64,000 nucleotides of DNA from Heligmosomoides polygyrus polygyrus (Eukaryota; Nematoda; Chromadorea; Rhabditida; Heligmosomidae): contig OX377201.1 of assembly GCA_947396885.1 (NCBI GenBank), forward strand, positions 67,368,983 to 67,432,982. The letters are read 5' to 3'. The translations under genes and the position numbers were made by a program. Positions 35,705-46,286 of the stretch are shown here, one piece after another. Positions within the stretch are counted from its first letter, which is position 1, and every line of letters begins with the position of its first letter. The notes beneath the pieces are model-generated. The model made no database searches and was not told the DNA's origin. It saw nothing but the letters and a program-made list of their open reading frames with translations.

Positions 35705-36385
35705 CTAATTTCTGCGGCGCCGCCGATCGATAGGATGGCTCATCGCTTAGCGCGTTATTATAGAGTATGATAGCGTCTAAATTTTGGTAGGAGCGCCCCT
35801 CAAAAACCTGTCAAAGTCATATTAGGGACATCTCGTACGTACTTTCGGCTAGCAGGTTAATCTTGGTACCTTGCAAACATCTTTCGATATGCTAAGTCCT
35901 GCCTTCTCCAATCCACTCTACACTTTTGGTGCGGCCAAACGCGGTACTCCGGGGAAATAGACAGCATAAAAATATGTTCTTCGTATGCGACGGGAGCAAC
36001 AGGTTGTCCTTTCAAGTCATACAAAGCCATTGAAACCCGGTGACGGACGAAAAATCTGCTCATATCGAGCGCTGTAGCTGCCGTCACTCCAGTTGCCTAG
36101 CGTTGGGGCGCCTAATTTGATGACGTTGAAGCACAGAAGAACTGGGTATCTGCACATGTGTTCATATAATTTCAAATGTTATAAAGGAGGTATCATTAAT
36201 CAGTTATAATGATGCTGTTTGCCTAGGTAATGGGCAGTGTTTCAAAGTTCTTCCAACATGACATGCCAATTGGTGGGAATTCTCCACTCTTTCCATGATT
36301 CCTGCTGCTCAAATCATTGCGATCCTCATGTGCTGTAGAGGTATCACTTCGTATTAGTCGTAAGTTGGAAAACAGAGCGTCAGGG
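35705..36385. other. No assignable gene
   Basis: A 76-codon minus frame (35,857-36,087) is the longest. No family match and no structured repeat recognised. Confidence 0.35.
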
Positions 36386-36800
36386 CGAAACTGTTAAGCT
36401 CTTACAAGGGAAGAGCTTAACAGTTTCGGGGGGAGCGAGTCATATAGGGAGAATCCTCACCCCTCAATTGGTTTGAAAATGTGTTTATTTTTTGCCAAGT
36501 CGCTAAACCCAAGGAGTAGGGGGTCACAATGGGATACGGCGCAGCACGCGTTTGGGGGTCTTGTACGCCCGGATGCTTCTCCAGCCAGTGGATCGGAGCG
36601 CAGGTGGGTGGAGGGTTGACTCATGCGAGGGAGGTTAGGGGTTTGGCTCCTCTGCGTTACTGAGTTTTTGCATTTCAACTGATTGGTAGAGATTTGGGGG
36701 ATTCTGACGTCTTTACCATTTTCAGACGTTTTCTGCGCATTCTTCCAGCGGCACGTTGTGGTAGTCAACATGGAGATGTATAAATGTTCAACATTAGTGA
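36386..36800. mobile_element. Relative of the 14.8-kb element, one end plus interior
   Basis: From CTTACAAGGGAAG (36,402) through GGGGGAGCGAGTCATATAGG and AGGAGTAGGGGGTCACAATG to about 36,800, the sequence follows the left end and interior of 14,836-15,260. The opposite terminal repeat is absent. The outer end forms a perfect 18-bp hairpin (36,386-36,403 with 36,411-36,428, loop 7). A shared minus frame (VRIPQIST-QLKCKN in both) reflects DNA similarity; coding is unproven. Confidence 0.6.
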
Positions 36801-37119
36801 TACACAGGTTCAAAGTGCCTGTGTAGTGATTCGCGGTGTCTTCCTCCATGGTTATGAGCACGCAACCGAAATCCAATTGAAGACGTACCCTTTCCCCCGA
36901 AACAAGAGTTCCACCCAAAAACGTTATCATACTGCCCACTGCTTGCTTGCCTCTCCACGTCCATCAGTTCATCTTGCGGATCCCATTATCAGTCCATCAG
37001 TTCACCTTGCGGAATAATGAATATATTCGAATTTTGGGCCTCATCGAATATTCGAACTTATTCGAAAGATGTATTTGAATTGGAAGTCGAATTGAGCCCT
37101 AGGCTATACGCCTTTTCTA

Positions 37120-37980
37120 TTAGGTTGGTGAAAAAGTCTTGCACCAAAGCATTCTTTTTTCAAATTTTGTTGCTTCTGTGAGCGACTTCAATCTACAGAA
37201 TCATTACCGTTTACATCTACAACCCTCTGCCATCTGATGGGGAGATCACGAAATCCTTTCTGCCAGAATGAAGTCAGCTGTGACTCGAAGAAGTGCTTCA
37301 CCTCGGATTCCAGTTTGGTTCGGTCATTGAAGCACCTATCCCATAGGTGTTGCTTGAAAGCTCGAAAGAGGTGGTAGTCCGATGGCGCAAGATCTGGCGA
37401 ATACACTAGAGAGGGCAGCAACTCTCACGTAAGCTCCTGTAACTTCTGGAGAGACGACCTTGCAATGTGGTGGGCGAGCATTGTCACGAAGAAGGTAAAC
37501 ATCCCTCCGCCCCCGCCTTTGCGCGACATGGCATCGCTCATCTTCTGCAGCTGTCTAGCGTAGATGTTCGCTGTTACTGCGACGCCGTCGTCAGGAAGCT
37601 CACGATAGGGCGTTCCTCGAGAATCCCATTAGCAGCACAGCATTACCGTCCTCTGGTGGATGTCCGCCTTGAGGTTGTGGTTCTCCTTGAGGAAACCACT
37701 GGGCCTTCTGAGTATGGTTAAGAAGGAAGACCCGGGATTCATCTCCCATGACGACATTCTCAAGAAAGTCCTTATTAGAAAAACGAGCAAGGAGAGAATG
37801 AGCGATAGTCAGTCACGAAGCATTGTCCGAGTCACGGAGTGAGTCAGTCTTCACTGCAATCGTAGTATTTCTATGCAGAAGCAAATTGCCATGTATGCGA
37901 AATACTCTAGGATGTTTGTGCTACACTTGTTGGTCACCGTATTTCAAAATCTTTGGTGCGAGACTTTTTCACCTACCTAA
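37120..37980 (-). mobile_element. mariner transposon, internally deleted (861 bp)
   Basis: Terminal inverted repeats TTAGGTTGGTGAAAAAGTCT (37,120) and, in complement, TTAGGTAGGTGAAAAAGTCT (ending 37,980) are bounded on both sides by TA, the mariner target. On the minus strand, broken frames show transposase pieces: LENVVMGDES (first catalytic Asp), an RDNARP-type stretch (second Asp) and YSPDLAPSDYHLF (about 37,375-37,412, third Asp). The last is in a 77-codon frame ending at 37,188. The element is shorter than the usual 1.3 kb because the DNA-binding N-terminal half is gone, and stops disrupt the rest. Confidence 0.92.
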
Positions 37981-38068
37981 TAATTTCTTCTGTAAGACCA
38001 TATCTTCGATTTTCAAATCCAAACTGCTAATCCTAATGAATTCCGGCCGCAACGCGTGTCTGACATAG

Positions 38069-38202
38069 TGCCACAAAATTTATCAATAAGGAATACTTTG
38101 GTAGAAATAGCCAGCATTCTACGGCTTCTCATAGCCACTGCGTAGAATGTTGACCATTTCTACCATAGTATTCCTTATTCCTTATTGATAAATTTTGTGG
38201 CA
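38069..38202. repeat. Inverted repeat hairpin, about 55-62-bp arms
   Basis: The left arm 38,069-38,123 (TGCCACAAAATTTATCAATA onward, ending CATTCTACG) pairs with 38,141-38,202 (CGTAGAATG onward, ending ATAAATTTTGTGGCA). The right arm holds a 7-bp internal repeat of TTCCTTA that is single in the left arm. The loop is 17 bases. Confidence 0.9.
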
Positions 38203-38718
38203 GTCTTTCGACTCCTTCTTTGGGAGCGTGCCATTCTAATAAGCATTTTTCGTAAGGAGATAAGAGCAAAAACAAACAACTTTTCCAAACGATATTTAAG
38301 CCTACGAAGAATTTGAAAAGAATGCGAGGAGGATTCGCAGTTTTCAACGCAGAGTTCAATTTCTGTTTACTTTCCAAGTTGTTGCAGTATGATCTCGTAG
38401 AAAGGAAGGAAGAGCAAAAGAAGAGGGATCGAAAAAAAACATTAATTGAATAAATATAACATGACAATTAATCAACAAAATACGCAAGGTCAAACTGTTA
38501 TGAATCCACATTATCAGGTGTGAGCTTCCCAAGGCAATCAAAATGCGCCACTTCAAACTCCTAGAAATTATGCACAAACTGAGTTTATCAAAGTCATCAA
38601 AGTCTAAGATCAAAACGAGTGAGGAGCACTACGGTTTAGCAGTTGCATCACAGTTTCCCAGGTAGCCTTGAGACGCAGTTGGAAGCCCGCCTGGGTTACT
38701 ACATTTGCGAATACCCCG

Positions 38719-38829
38719 GTACAGTACCGCCGCCAAACATTCAACCATTTGACGTTTGCGACGCAAAAAAACGCGTTTTTGCGTCGCAAACGTCAAACGG
38801 TTGAATGTTTAGCGGTGGTACTGGTACTA
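38719..38829. repeat. Almost loopless palindrome, about 55-bp arms
   Basis: AAACATTCAACCATTTGACG followed by TTTGCGACGCAAAAA (left) is mirrored at once by TTTTTGCGTCGCAAACGTCA and AACGGTTGAATGTTT (right). The centre is AACGCG near 38,771-38,774. Outer parts (AGTACCGCCGC against GCGGTGGTACT) still pair with mismatches. Confidence 0.92.
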
Positions 38830-39541
38830 TAAAGTTATCCCCTATAAATTGCGGAAAACGTTTAGAGCACTACGACTCTGTAATGAAGTAGTATCAAGAG
38901 AAATACTAGGTTGATGCAAAATTAATCCGCTTTCATGTTGCTGTTTTTCCTGAGAGTACTTTAGTCTATTCGAACGGACTCTCAAACAATTTCATCGAAC
39001 ATGAATCTCATCTGGAAGCCCATTTTCTGTCGTATCAAACAGTGATATTACTTTTAATTGTCTCCAATTCGTAGATGGTTTCAGGACGTCCAAAGCATAC
39101 TATTGTAGAAAGAAACGTCTTTCTTATGGGTCCCAGATCTCCCGCGTTCTGCCTGTCCGAAGTAATCAAAGATGCTGCTTTACATTTTCAACATTTTTTG
39201 CTGCGAAATTACTGATTCTAACGGTGGATATTTTAATATCTATAGTTTTGGCTAAAGCGATTTATATCATTTTAAAAAAAGTTGGTAAAAGCGTCCATTA
39301 TTCTAGCGCACCTCGACTCAGATGAAACTTTAGGAGTAGATAAAGTTGCCATCACTTTCAAGATATCTTTAGCCTTCAGTCCATCTAGATAATATCAAGA
39401 TTTAGTTTCTTTCTGCAGTCTTAAAGGCTTAGATGTGAAAGGACCTTTACGTTATAACTTTCACCAAGCATTTTAGCGCTATTTGCTTTGCTTGGGAAGC
39501 TTGATTCTTGCAAATTGACTCCCGCTAACCTAACTTGGTAG

Positions 39542-40210
39542 CGTCGAATATATTCGAATTTTGGGCCACGTCGAATAGTCGAATAATGAATATTCAGCAT
39601 TAGTTAAAAGTTCCGACTCCACCGACTTCGGTCGAAAAAAATTTTCGCTGAAACTTTGTCGAGGGGGTTATTTGGGGTGCTGATCACGATTCTGACATCT
39701 GTTTTTCACGATTCGGTCGGAGACCACCCATATCGCTAATAAGGGTGGTCCAGGCAGGGTCACCGATTTCGCTGAAACTTTGTCTAGGGGGGTTATTTGG
39801 GGTGCTGATCACGAATCTGACATCTGTTCCATAAGTCGATTCCTCCGGAGAGTTTGAAGTGCCTTGGTTGTAGCGTATTCAACGAACGACTCGGAGCAGC
39901 AGTCACTTCTTTTCTTTTTTCCCGCCAATATCGCGGATTTCGTAACTCGATGAACCAACCACTTACCCATACCAACCTCTACCTGCCGTTACCAGCAAAA
40001 ACTTTAAGAATGTAATCCTGTGCCTTCCTGAATCTATATTATCCAGCCGAATCGTGAAAAAAGGATGCAGATTCGTGATCAGCACCCCAAATAACCCCCA
40101 GATGAAGTTTCAGCGAAAAAAATTTTCGACCGAAGTCGTCTCGATGGAGTCGAAACGTTTAACTAGTGCGTTTCGAATCCGATTCGAATAATCGTTTGAA
40201 AATATTCGAT
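39542..40210. repeat. Foldback element with TTCGAATATTCGAA-type ends
   Basis: The left arm 39,600-39,720 and right arm 40,046-40,165 are reverse complements, sharing CGACTTCGGTCGAAAA, TTTTCGCTGAAACTT, GGTTATTTGGGGTGCTGATC and TTTTTCACGATTCGG. The ends run into TTCGAA-rich sequence on both sides (39,542-39,590; 40,170-40,210). A second direct partial copy lies inside the spacer (39,761-39,832). The spacer frames show no transposase. Confidence 0.85.
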
Positions 40211-40214
40211 TCGG

Positions 40215-41030
40215 TCCGAAGTATAGTCGCTAGCGTCACTCCCGTCACCCTCCTGCTGTCGTCGACTCGACTATGAACAGACTCTGATCCTGAATGACAC
40301 CTGAGCACCCGCCCTAAAATTCGATGGTCCCACCCGCACAACACGCCAGAACAGGCGTTATCGTCAGTGCACTGAGGGAGCCATCATCGGATGTGATGAC
40401 AGGTAGAATTCACGGTGATAAACAGTGTCGACCAGTTAACCATTCTTAATCGATTTTTAGATTTTTGCTCGGAGTCGAGGGTCTGAAGTGTGAAGCATGG
40501 CGATCGGTGATCGGCTTTCACAACCATTAACCTAACATGAAAGCCGGCCACCGATTGGATTCTAGACGAAGCCGTTTACCGTTGGCTCTTCAACAGCCTG
40601 TAAATTCCCAGTAGATGTTACATAGGTGTCTCGAGTTTATCGCGCTTACCGTCAGTTGTTCGATGGTTCGCACTCTCGCGATGCTGCAGCCTTCTTTGTC
40701 CCGCACAATGACAATCATGACTACGGCACCACTCCTACTCTCCCAAACCTGAGTAACACCGGCACCATAGACCAACACCAACCAGCGTCATGAGGGCGTT
40801 CAGTGGTGCGCTGTGCGCATTGCTAGCGCGGTACTGAAATCGATGCCAAATGCAGTGAGAGGAACTCATCCACTTTCTCGAGAAACTCGAGCTAAATCGC
40901 TCAAAGGCGTACGTTGTAGCAGCACCACAAATGACCGCTGCGCTAAAGGAATAGGAAGTTTTGTACCACGCTGGTCTGCTGTAATCTTGTTCTGTGATAT
41001 TTTTTGCTTACCATTAGACTGAAGACAGGG
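40215..41030. other. No recognised feature
   Basis: No long open frame, family motif or strong repeat was recognised. A 63-codon minus frame (40,590-40,781) has no match. Confidence 0.4.
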
Positions 41031-41040
41031 CGGCATGAGG

Positions 41041-41213
41041 CCGGATTCATTAACGACTTACAGCAATTTACCGGAGAAAATACAGTCGAAATTCGTGGCT
41101 TATCAACAAGCAATATGGTCAAACGTTTTACCATACATATCGCTTGGTAAGCCGCGCGATCAGGGATTTCGGTTGTATTTTCTCCGTTAAATTGCAGTAA
41201 GTCGATGAATCCG
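41041..41213. repeat. Palindrome, about 80-bp arms
   Basis: The left arm 41,041-41,119 (CCGGATTCATTAACGACTTA onward, with CGGAGAAAATACA) is an imperfect reverse complement of 41,130-41,213, separated by about 10 bases. An 18-C run follows at 41,233-41,250. Confidence 0.85.
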
Positions 41214-41216
41214 ACT

Positions 41217-41895
41217 CCTGCTCTCCACCCCTCCCCCCCCCCCCCCCCCCAAAGAGAAGGCACATGTCGTACTCTTCTGTAGATATAGTCAGATTTACTG
41301 TCTGTATGAACCTGTGTTCGTTGTCCTCGGTCAAAAGCAGAGATGCGCTAAATTCCGGCCGTTAAATTCTAAACTCTAATGGAAATTATAACAAACATTT
41401 TGCGTTAATTTCTGGTAAATCGTTAAAATTTGTTGAAAAATACAGTTGGCTGCCCACTAGTGTTTTGTACAATAGATCAGTGAAAGGTCTATAAAAGCGT
41501 TTGATATACCAGGTTAGCGTGAAACTGGAGACTTAAAAGAAAGTGAACAGTTTTGAAATCAAGCTTAGCACCTTTCAAATGAAAATGATCGTCTTCCAAT
41601 TTGAACTAGGCCTTTCTTACAATTAGAAGGGTGAAGTTAAAACATGTATTCGAATGATTAACTATGACTTTCCTTAAAATCCTCTTGCCGCTTGAAAATC
41701 GTACATTTTGATTTCAACTCCACCCCTCTATCGAATTTACCTGAGATCCCTACAGGCTGTCGCATGACAAGGGTTCCCAAACATCATGAGAGGGGACGTG
41801 AGGCATGGGAGTCACACCGCCAGGGTCTCCTTCCAAGTTGTAGATCAAATTTATCATCCAAGCATCAATTGTTTTGAGCGATATTTTCTGCTTTA
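41217..41895. other. No gene; homopolymer and TTAAATT/CGTTAAA-type sequence
   Basis: It contains the C18 run and, at 41,340-41,440, words such as CCGTTAAATT and TCGTTAAAATTTG resembling the sub-terminal parts of the hAT-like elements. A start near 41,338 (CAGAGATGCGC) might be such an end, but no partner end or target duplication was found. Confidence 0.35.
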
Positions 41896-41897
41896 CG

Positions 41898-42640
41898 GTA
41901 GTTTCGGTACTATTGTACTTATGGTATCCCACTTAACCTTGTTCAAATAGGTCTACTAGGGGTAATCTAACATGGAAAGAACGAATATCATAGTCGTTTT
42001 TTGCGGAAACACATTATAAGCCCGTCATATTAAGTTCGGCTAACCATAAGGCCTTGCGAAATAACGCGCGCTGGTAAGAGGCGCAGAGACTCCGCCTCCT
42101 GCCAGCACGCATTCGCGACCGCCACCATAGCATGCCGTGGCGTGCAGGCGCGGCAACTAGCTAAATACAGTGAATGTAGATGCAGTCCTATATCCGCTTT
42201 TCGATAAAACATTCGGTCGCGCCTTATCTGCTTTCATATTGGCAAGGGAGGGAACTCCAGGATGAAGGCAGTTTTAACATGGGTGCGCTAGTCGGCCCGC
42301 ACCCGGAGTCCCTTGCCCTGCCCAATTCTGTGCTCTCCGCGTCAACGGAGGAGAGCAGAGAACAGAGCTTTCAAGGCTTTTCGAGATTTTAAGGCTTATG
42401 TCCTGGCTAACCTCTGCTGCAGGCGAAATAGTGCGCATCGATAGGAGGCGCAATTTCTGCGTCTCTTAACAGCGCGCAATATTTCGCAAGGCCTTGGCCA
42501 ATTCGAACTTAATTTGACGGGCTTCTAAGGATTTCCGCAAAAAACTACTGTGATACTCGTTCTTCCCATGGCAGACTACCCCTAGCAGAACTATTTTGAA
42601 CAAGATTAAGTGGGGTACCATAAGTACAATAGTACCGTGG
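41898..42640. repeat. Foldback element, 200-bp arms with 340-bp spacer
   Basis: The left arm 41,898-42,100 and right arm 42,442-42,640 are reverse complements with good conservation (TACTATTGTACTTATGGTA, TTTTTTGCGGAAA, AGGCCTTGCGAAATA, CGCGCGCTG). The spacer contains the dispersed repeat described at 42,275-42,360 and a nested small inverted repeat (GGCAAGGGAGGGAACTCC at 42,241 with GGAGTCCCTTGCC at 42,305). Confidence 0.88.
42275..42360 (+). repeat. Dispersed GC-rich hairpin repeat, copy 1
   Basis: GGAGTCCCTTGCCCTGCCCA is followed by TTCTGTGCTCTCC, GCGTCAACGGA and GGAGAGCAGAG. The last part forms a stem (GCTCTCC with GGAGAGC). Related copies are at 46,150-46,286 and 48,923-49,012. Confidence 0.75.
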
Positions 42641-42644
42641 TTTC

Positions 42645-44450
42645 TTCCCAGGAACTTCCTTTCATATATTACTAGACTGAGAACAGCAAATCTGCAGATG
42701 GATCTTCGACCCAGTGCAAACTCCGGCACTATTATTCTCCCACAACAGAGGCTGTAAAAACATCCACTAGAATTCGTCAAGATTCCGAAACATCCCGTTA
42801 ACTCGTTAGCCCGGATTTCAACGGAAAGTGCCATCAATTCGCCTAAATGGTTCGCCTAAATCGCCAAGCGTTAGATGGACACCGCTGCCCAAAAGTCTTC
42901 AGAGAGATTGCCCACATGTTCCGAAGGGGGTGCTGGGCACTACGCTGCAGACACGCGCGAGCAGCGCTCACGACCTCCACGTCCAGAGCCAGGGTGCGCC
43001 GGCGAGCACGAGTCGTCGACGGAGCGCGGAAAGCAGGGGCGCGGCGCGGTCGCGCTGCGGCTCGCGAAATTCGAGCGAATCAATTGCGGGGCTGGCGAAC
43101 CGCTTTCTTGGACATCCGCTGCCCAGACCGCCGGTGTGTCCCTGTGCGGACAGTTCCTGAGGTTCCCCTGAAACCCTGCCAGCCGGGGTCCACACGAGCG
43201 ACTGGGAGCCCATGGCCGCTGCTGACTCACCACCGGTTCCGAGCTTACTCATGAGTATCGTCCACTCACCGCTGGCTTTCCCACCCGCAGACGGTTTCCG
43301 AAGGTTGCGCTGCATTCATGATTGCCTCTTGGGCACGATCGCTCTTCATTTAAGGGACAGTTGGATGGCTCCGTCTGACAGATTGCTGCAGTCGTGAGCT
43401 GGCGACTGCAAGACGCTCAACTCTCTCGCATGTTGTGTATGGTTCTGCTGTATTTCCGTGTTTATAGCAACGGGGTCTACTTGCTTTGCTCTGTCGGATG
43501 CTTTCCATTTTTCGAGTCTAGCCATAAGTGTTCCATTCTTCTGGAAATAACGGCTGCGTTTTTTAGACTTCACTCGCATAGGATCGTACCAGTCCATAAT
43601 TTAGCGAAACTCGCGAACGCAACGCCAATGTTAAGCTTTTGAGGTGTAAATACAATAGGTGTTGAAGGGGGAGGGCGAACTAGTATGACGATGACGACTG
43701 TTCCTTGGCCTTTTCACTACTACTGATTGTTGACTCGGGAAGCAGAGCAATCGTCACACGCGTTGGTAGTGGAGCATTGATCTGCCCGTGACGACGATGG
43801 CGTGGTGGAAACATCTTGCCAATAGTATAGGTCGACACACGAGATATGGCCTTTTGTTTACCGAAAGCTTCTGCTCTTTCTCGGTAACGTAAGGCGCCTT
43901 TTGTACTCTCGCCGCGGCGCGGCCCAGCTAGTCGAGGACCAAAACAGAAAGGATTCGTCTGGCTGATCAGCGGAATGCATCTTGCCAATGTTGGTGGGGG
44001 GATTCTTGTGGGGAGCGACGAGTCCTCTCTTATCGCTGGGGTCGAAGTCGTCCGCTCAATCTAGGGTGGAAATTGGTGAGTGTGGTGTAGAGTTGAATCC
44101 CTGCAGGGCATGTAGCACTAAACGACCCTTATTTCGCAACATGTGCGGGTTCAAAAGTAAAACTGCTGGAAGGTACTCATCGTCGAGAATCACTCAGAAT
44201 TCTCTCTCATATAGCCATTCCCGGGGTCATTGTGCATTAAGCATACGTTTAGGTAGTAGGTGAAACTTTATCAACAGATCTACATTTCCTTCCTAGGTTA
44301 CGGAAGATACGGGTGGCTAAGATCATGGTCACTGATTTTGCTCAAACTCCAGAGTAATACGAAAGACGGATGCCAGACTAGTGATCAACACCCTAAATAC
44401 CCCTCCCCCTCGGCGAAGTTTGGTTGACCCTTCCTACCCTCTACCCCTCT
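42645..44450. other. No assignable gene; GC-rich island 42,930-43,200
   Basis: The island has open frames on both strands (135 and 110 codons plus; 115 and 97 codons minus), which biased composition can explain. No domain recognised. Near 44,370-44,430 a copy of the foldback module (GATGCCAGACTAGTGATCAA) occurs just left of the hAT-like element. A promoter or exon in the island is possible but unproven. Confidence 0.3.
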
Positions 44451-44460
44451 ACCTCTGGAT

Positions 44461-45871
44461 CAGGACTGCGCGTTTAACGATTAACGATTTACCGGATTTG
44501 CCGGCATTTTTCGTTGAAGGTTTTTAACGAAATTTAACGACGAAAATTTCCGTTAAATTGCATTAACGACATTTTACGCGCGGTTTTTGAAATTTTACTT
44601 CTTCTTCATGTAAGTGCATTTTGGACGAATTTTTTGTATGAGCTTTCACAGTATCGTTACTATACCGAAGAAGCCTTCTACATACTTGGTGATAGGCAGT
44701 CGATATCGTCCTCATATTTCGAGAATTGCTGGCATTTTTCTTGCTCCTTTACCAATTTATTTGCGTGCGCCCCACTTTTCCCTGCCGAAGTTTCGCATTT
44801 TTGACTTCCTAGGCCGTTTCTCGCGTTAGAGTGCTATGTGCTAGTTCTTCATACTTACCAACCGGTCAGTTTTTTGTGATTGGTTTCACAGATGGGGTTG
44901 ATAAGACATAGAAAATGTGAAGAAGACGTAACGAAACACAAACTGTTAGAGCGCGGCTGCTGGTACTGTCACTGCTTCGTTCTTCTTGAACTTCATACTG
45001 TGCATGTCAACGATTCTGCTTATCCTTTTCGTCATCTTTGAGAGCTCTCTTGGCAGTTACGTTTGGGAGAAGCACAGTCAGCATGCACGTGCGCGTGTCC
45101 CTTATGAATTTTCATTTGAATACAGAGGAGAAGGAAGTTAACGATTTAAATCTACGATACTTGGGTGAAAGAGAAAAGAATACTGAATGCGGAAAAATTC
45201 AATTCGCTTAAAAATTTGGCAGTGGTCTGTGGCTGTTTGATTCTCTGCTTCCTTCTGACAAAAGGAACCATTCTGAGTTCACAGACAGATCTATGAACCT
45301 TATAAATATCTTCCAAAGACGAACTGTGCCAAAGAATTTATGATCACTACCTGACCTGAATTCTTCATTTAAACATTCTGTAATTTCCAAAGCAATTATG
45401 ACAGTATAAAAGAATCTTGGGCTGTAATTAGCGAGCACAAGTTCTGCAAAAAAAAATGTCAGGACAAATAAAAAACTATCAGCATTGCTACGGTGCATAG
45501 CACTTTGGACCTTTCTAGAAGCAGGACCGCTTGCTGCAGGCTAAACGAACTATACATAGTAAGAAGTTTGTTACTCTAGAAGTTTTGTTGTTAGTGTTTG
45601 GTCTTAAAATCTTGACGATTTTTCTCGTTTAGCAATTTTATTGATGATAGATAGACTGTTGGTATTTGTTGTGAAGACGAAGACGTAGTCACATAATTGT
45701 CATGGAGTCGAAAAAATAATAAAGAAAAATATCTGTTTTTATATACTAAAATACCATCAATGTGACTGCAGCTAAGGAAACTTTTATTTAACGATTTTAC
45801 CGCAAAGTTTTTTTTTTTCGTTGAAAAATTGTCGTTAAAAATTTACCGAAAAAAATTAACGCACACCCCTG
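44461..45871. mobile_element. hAT-like transposon, non-autonomous (1.41 kb)
   Basis: The left end is CAGGACTGCGCGTTTAACG and the right end, in complement, is CAGGGGTGTGCGTTAATT, both in the CAGGGGTGTGCG style of hAT elements. The flanks CTCTGGAT (44,453-44,460) and CTCTGGAG (45,872-45,879) agree at 7 of 8 bases, the hAT duplication length. Sub-terminal DNA is packed with TTAACGA/TCGTTAA words on both sides. The longest interior frame (minus, 45,208-45,498, 96 codons) may be a decayed transposase piece, but I see no catalytic motif. Confidence 0.72.
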
Positions 45872-46149
45872 CTCTGGAGTCCTGAAAGTAGAATAGTGCC
45901 ACCATTTTGCTACGCTCTTTTTGTTCTGATGATTGGGGAACCTAAACAAAAAGCCATAGAAAAATGGTTCATCCCGGTGTGACATTTCCCACTACACACC
46001 GAGTCTGCCGCAGCGAATGGCACCGCGCCGCGCCCTACCCTCCCGCGGCGCGATTTGTAAAGCAAAACTCCATCAGATGTGGTATTTTGTAGCGGCGGAG
46101 TATGAAAGCGATGCCGCGCCGCGCGGCGGCGCGAGTATGAAAGGCGCCG

Positions 46150-46286
46150 GTGCTAAGCGGGCTGGTGCCCGCTGTATACCGGCAATGTACCTTAAAACGG
46201 GTAAGTTAGGTCAGCCACACCCCGGAGTTCCTTCCCTTGCCTAGTTCTGTGCTCTCCTTCGCGTCAGCGGAGGAGAGCGCAGAAAC
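46150..46286 (+). repeat. Dispersed GC-rich hairpin repeat, copy 2
   Basis: This is the longest copy: GGGCTGGTGCCCGCTGTATA, CTTAAAACGGGTAAG, CACCCCGGAGTTCCTTCCCT, TTCTGTGCTCTCC and GCGGAGGAGAGCGCAGA. A terminal stem-loop is possible (CTGTGCTCTCC with GGAGAGCGCAG). Confidence 0.8.

Noticed and set aside
42847..43315. Overlapping 110-135-codon frames as coding exons
   Set aside because: Same composition effect on both strands; no recognisable product.
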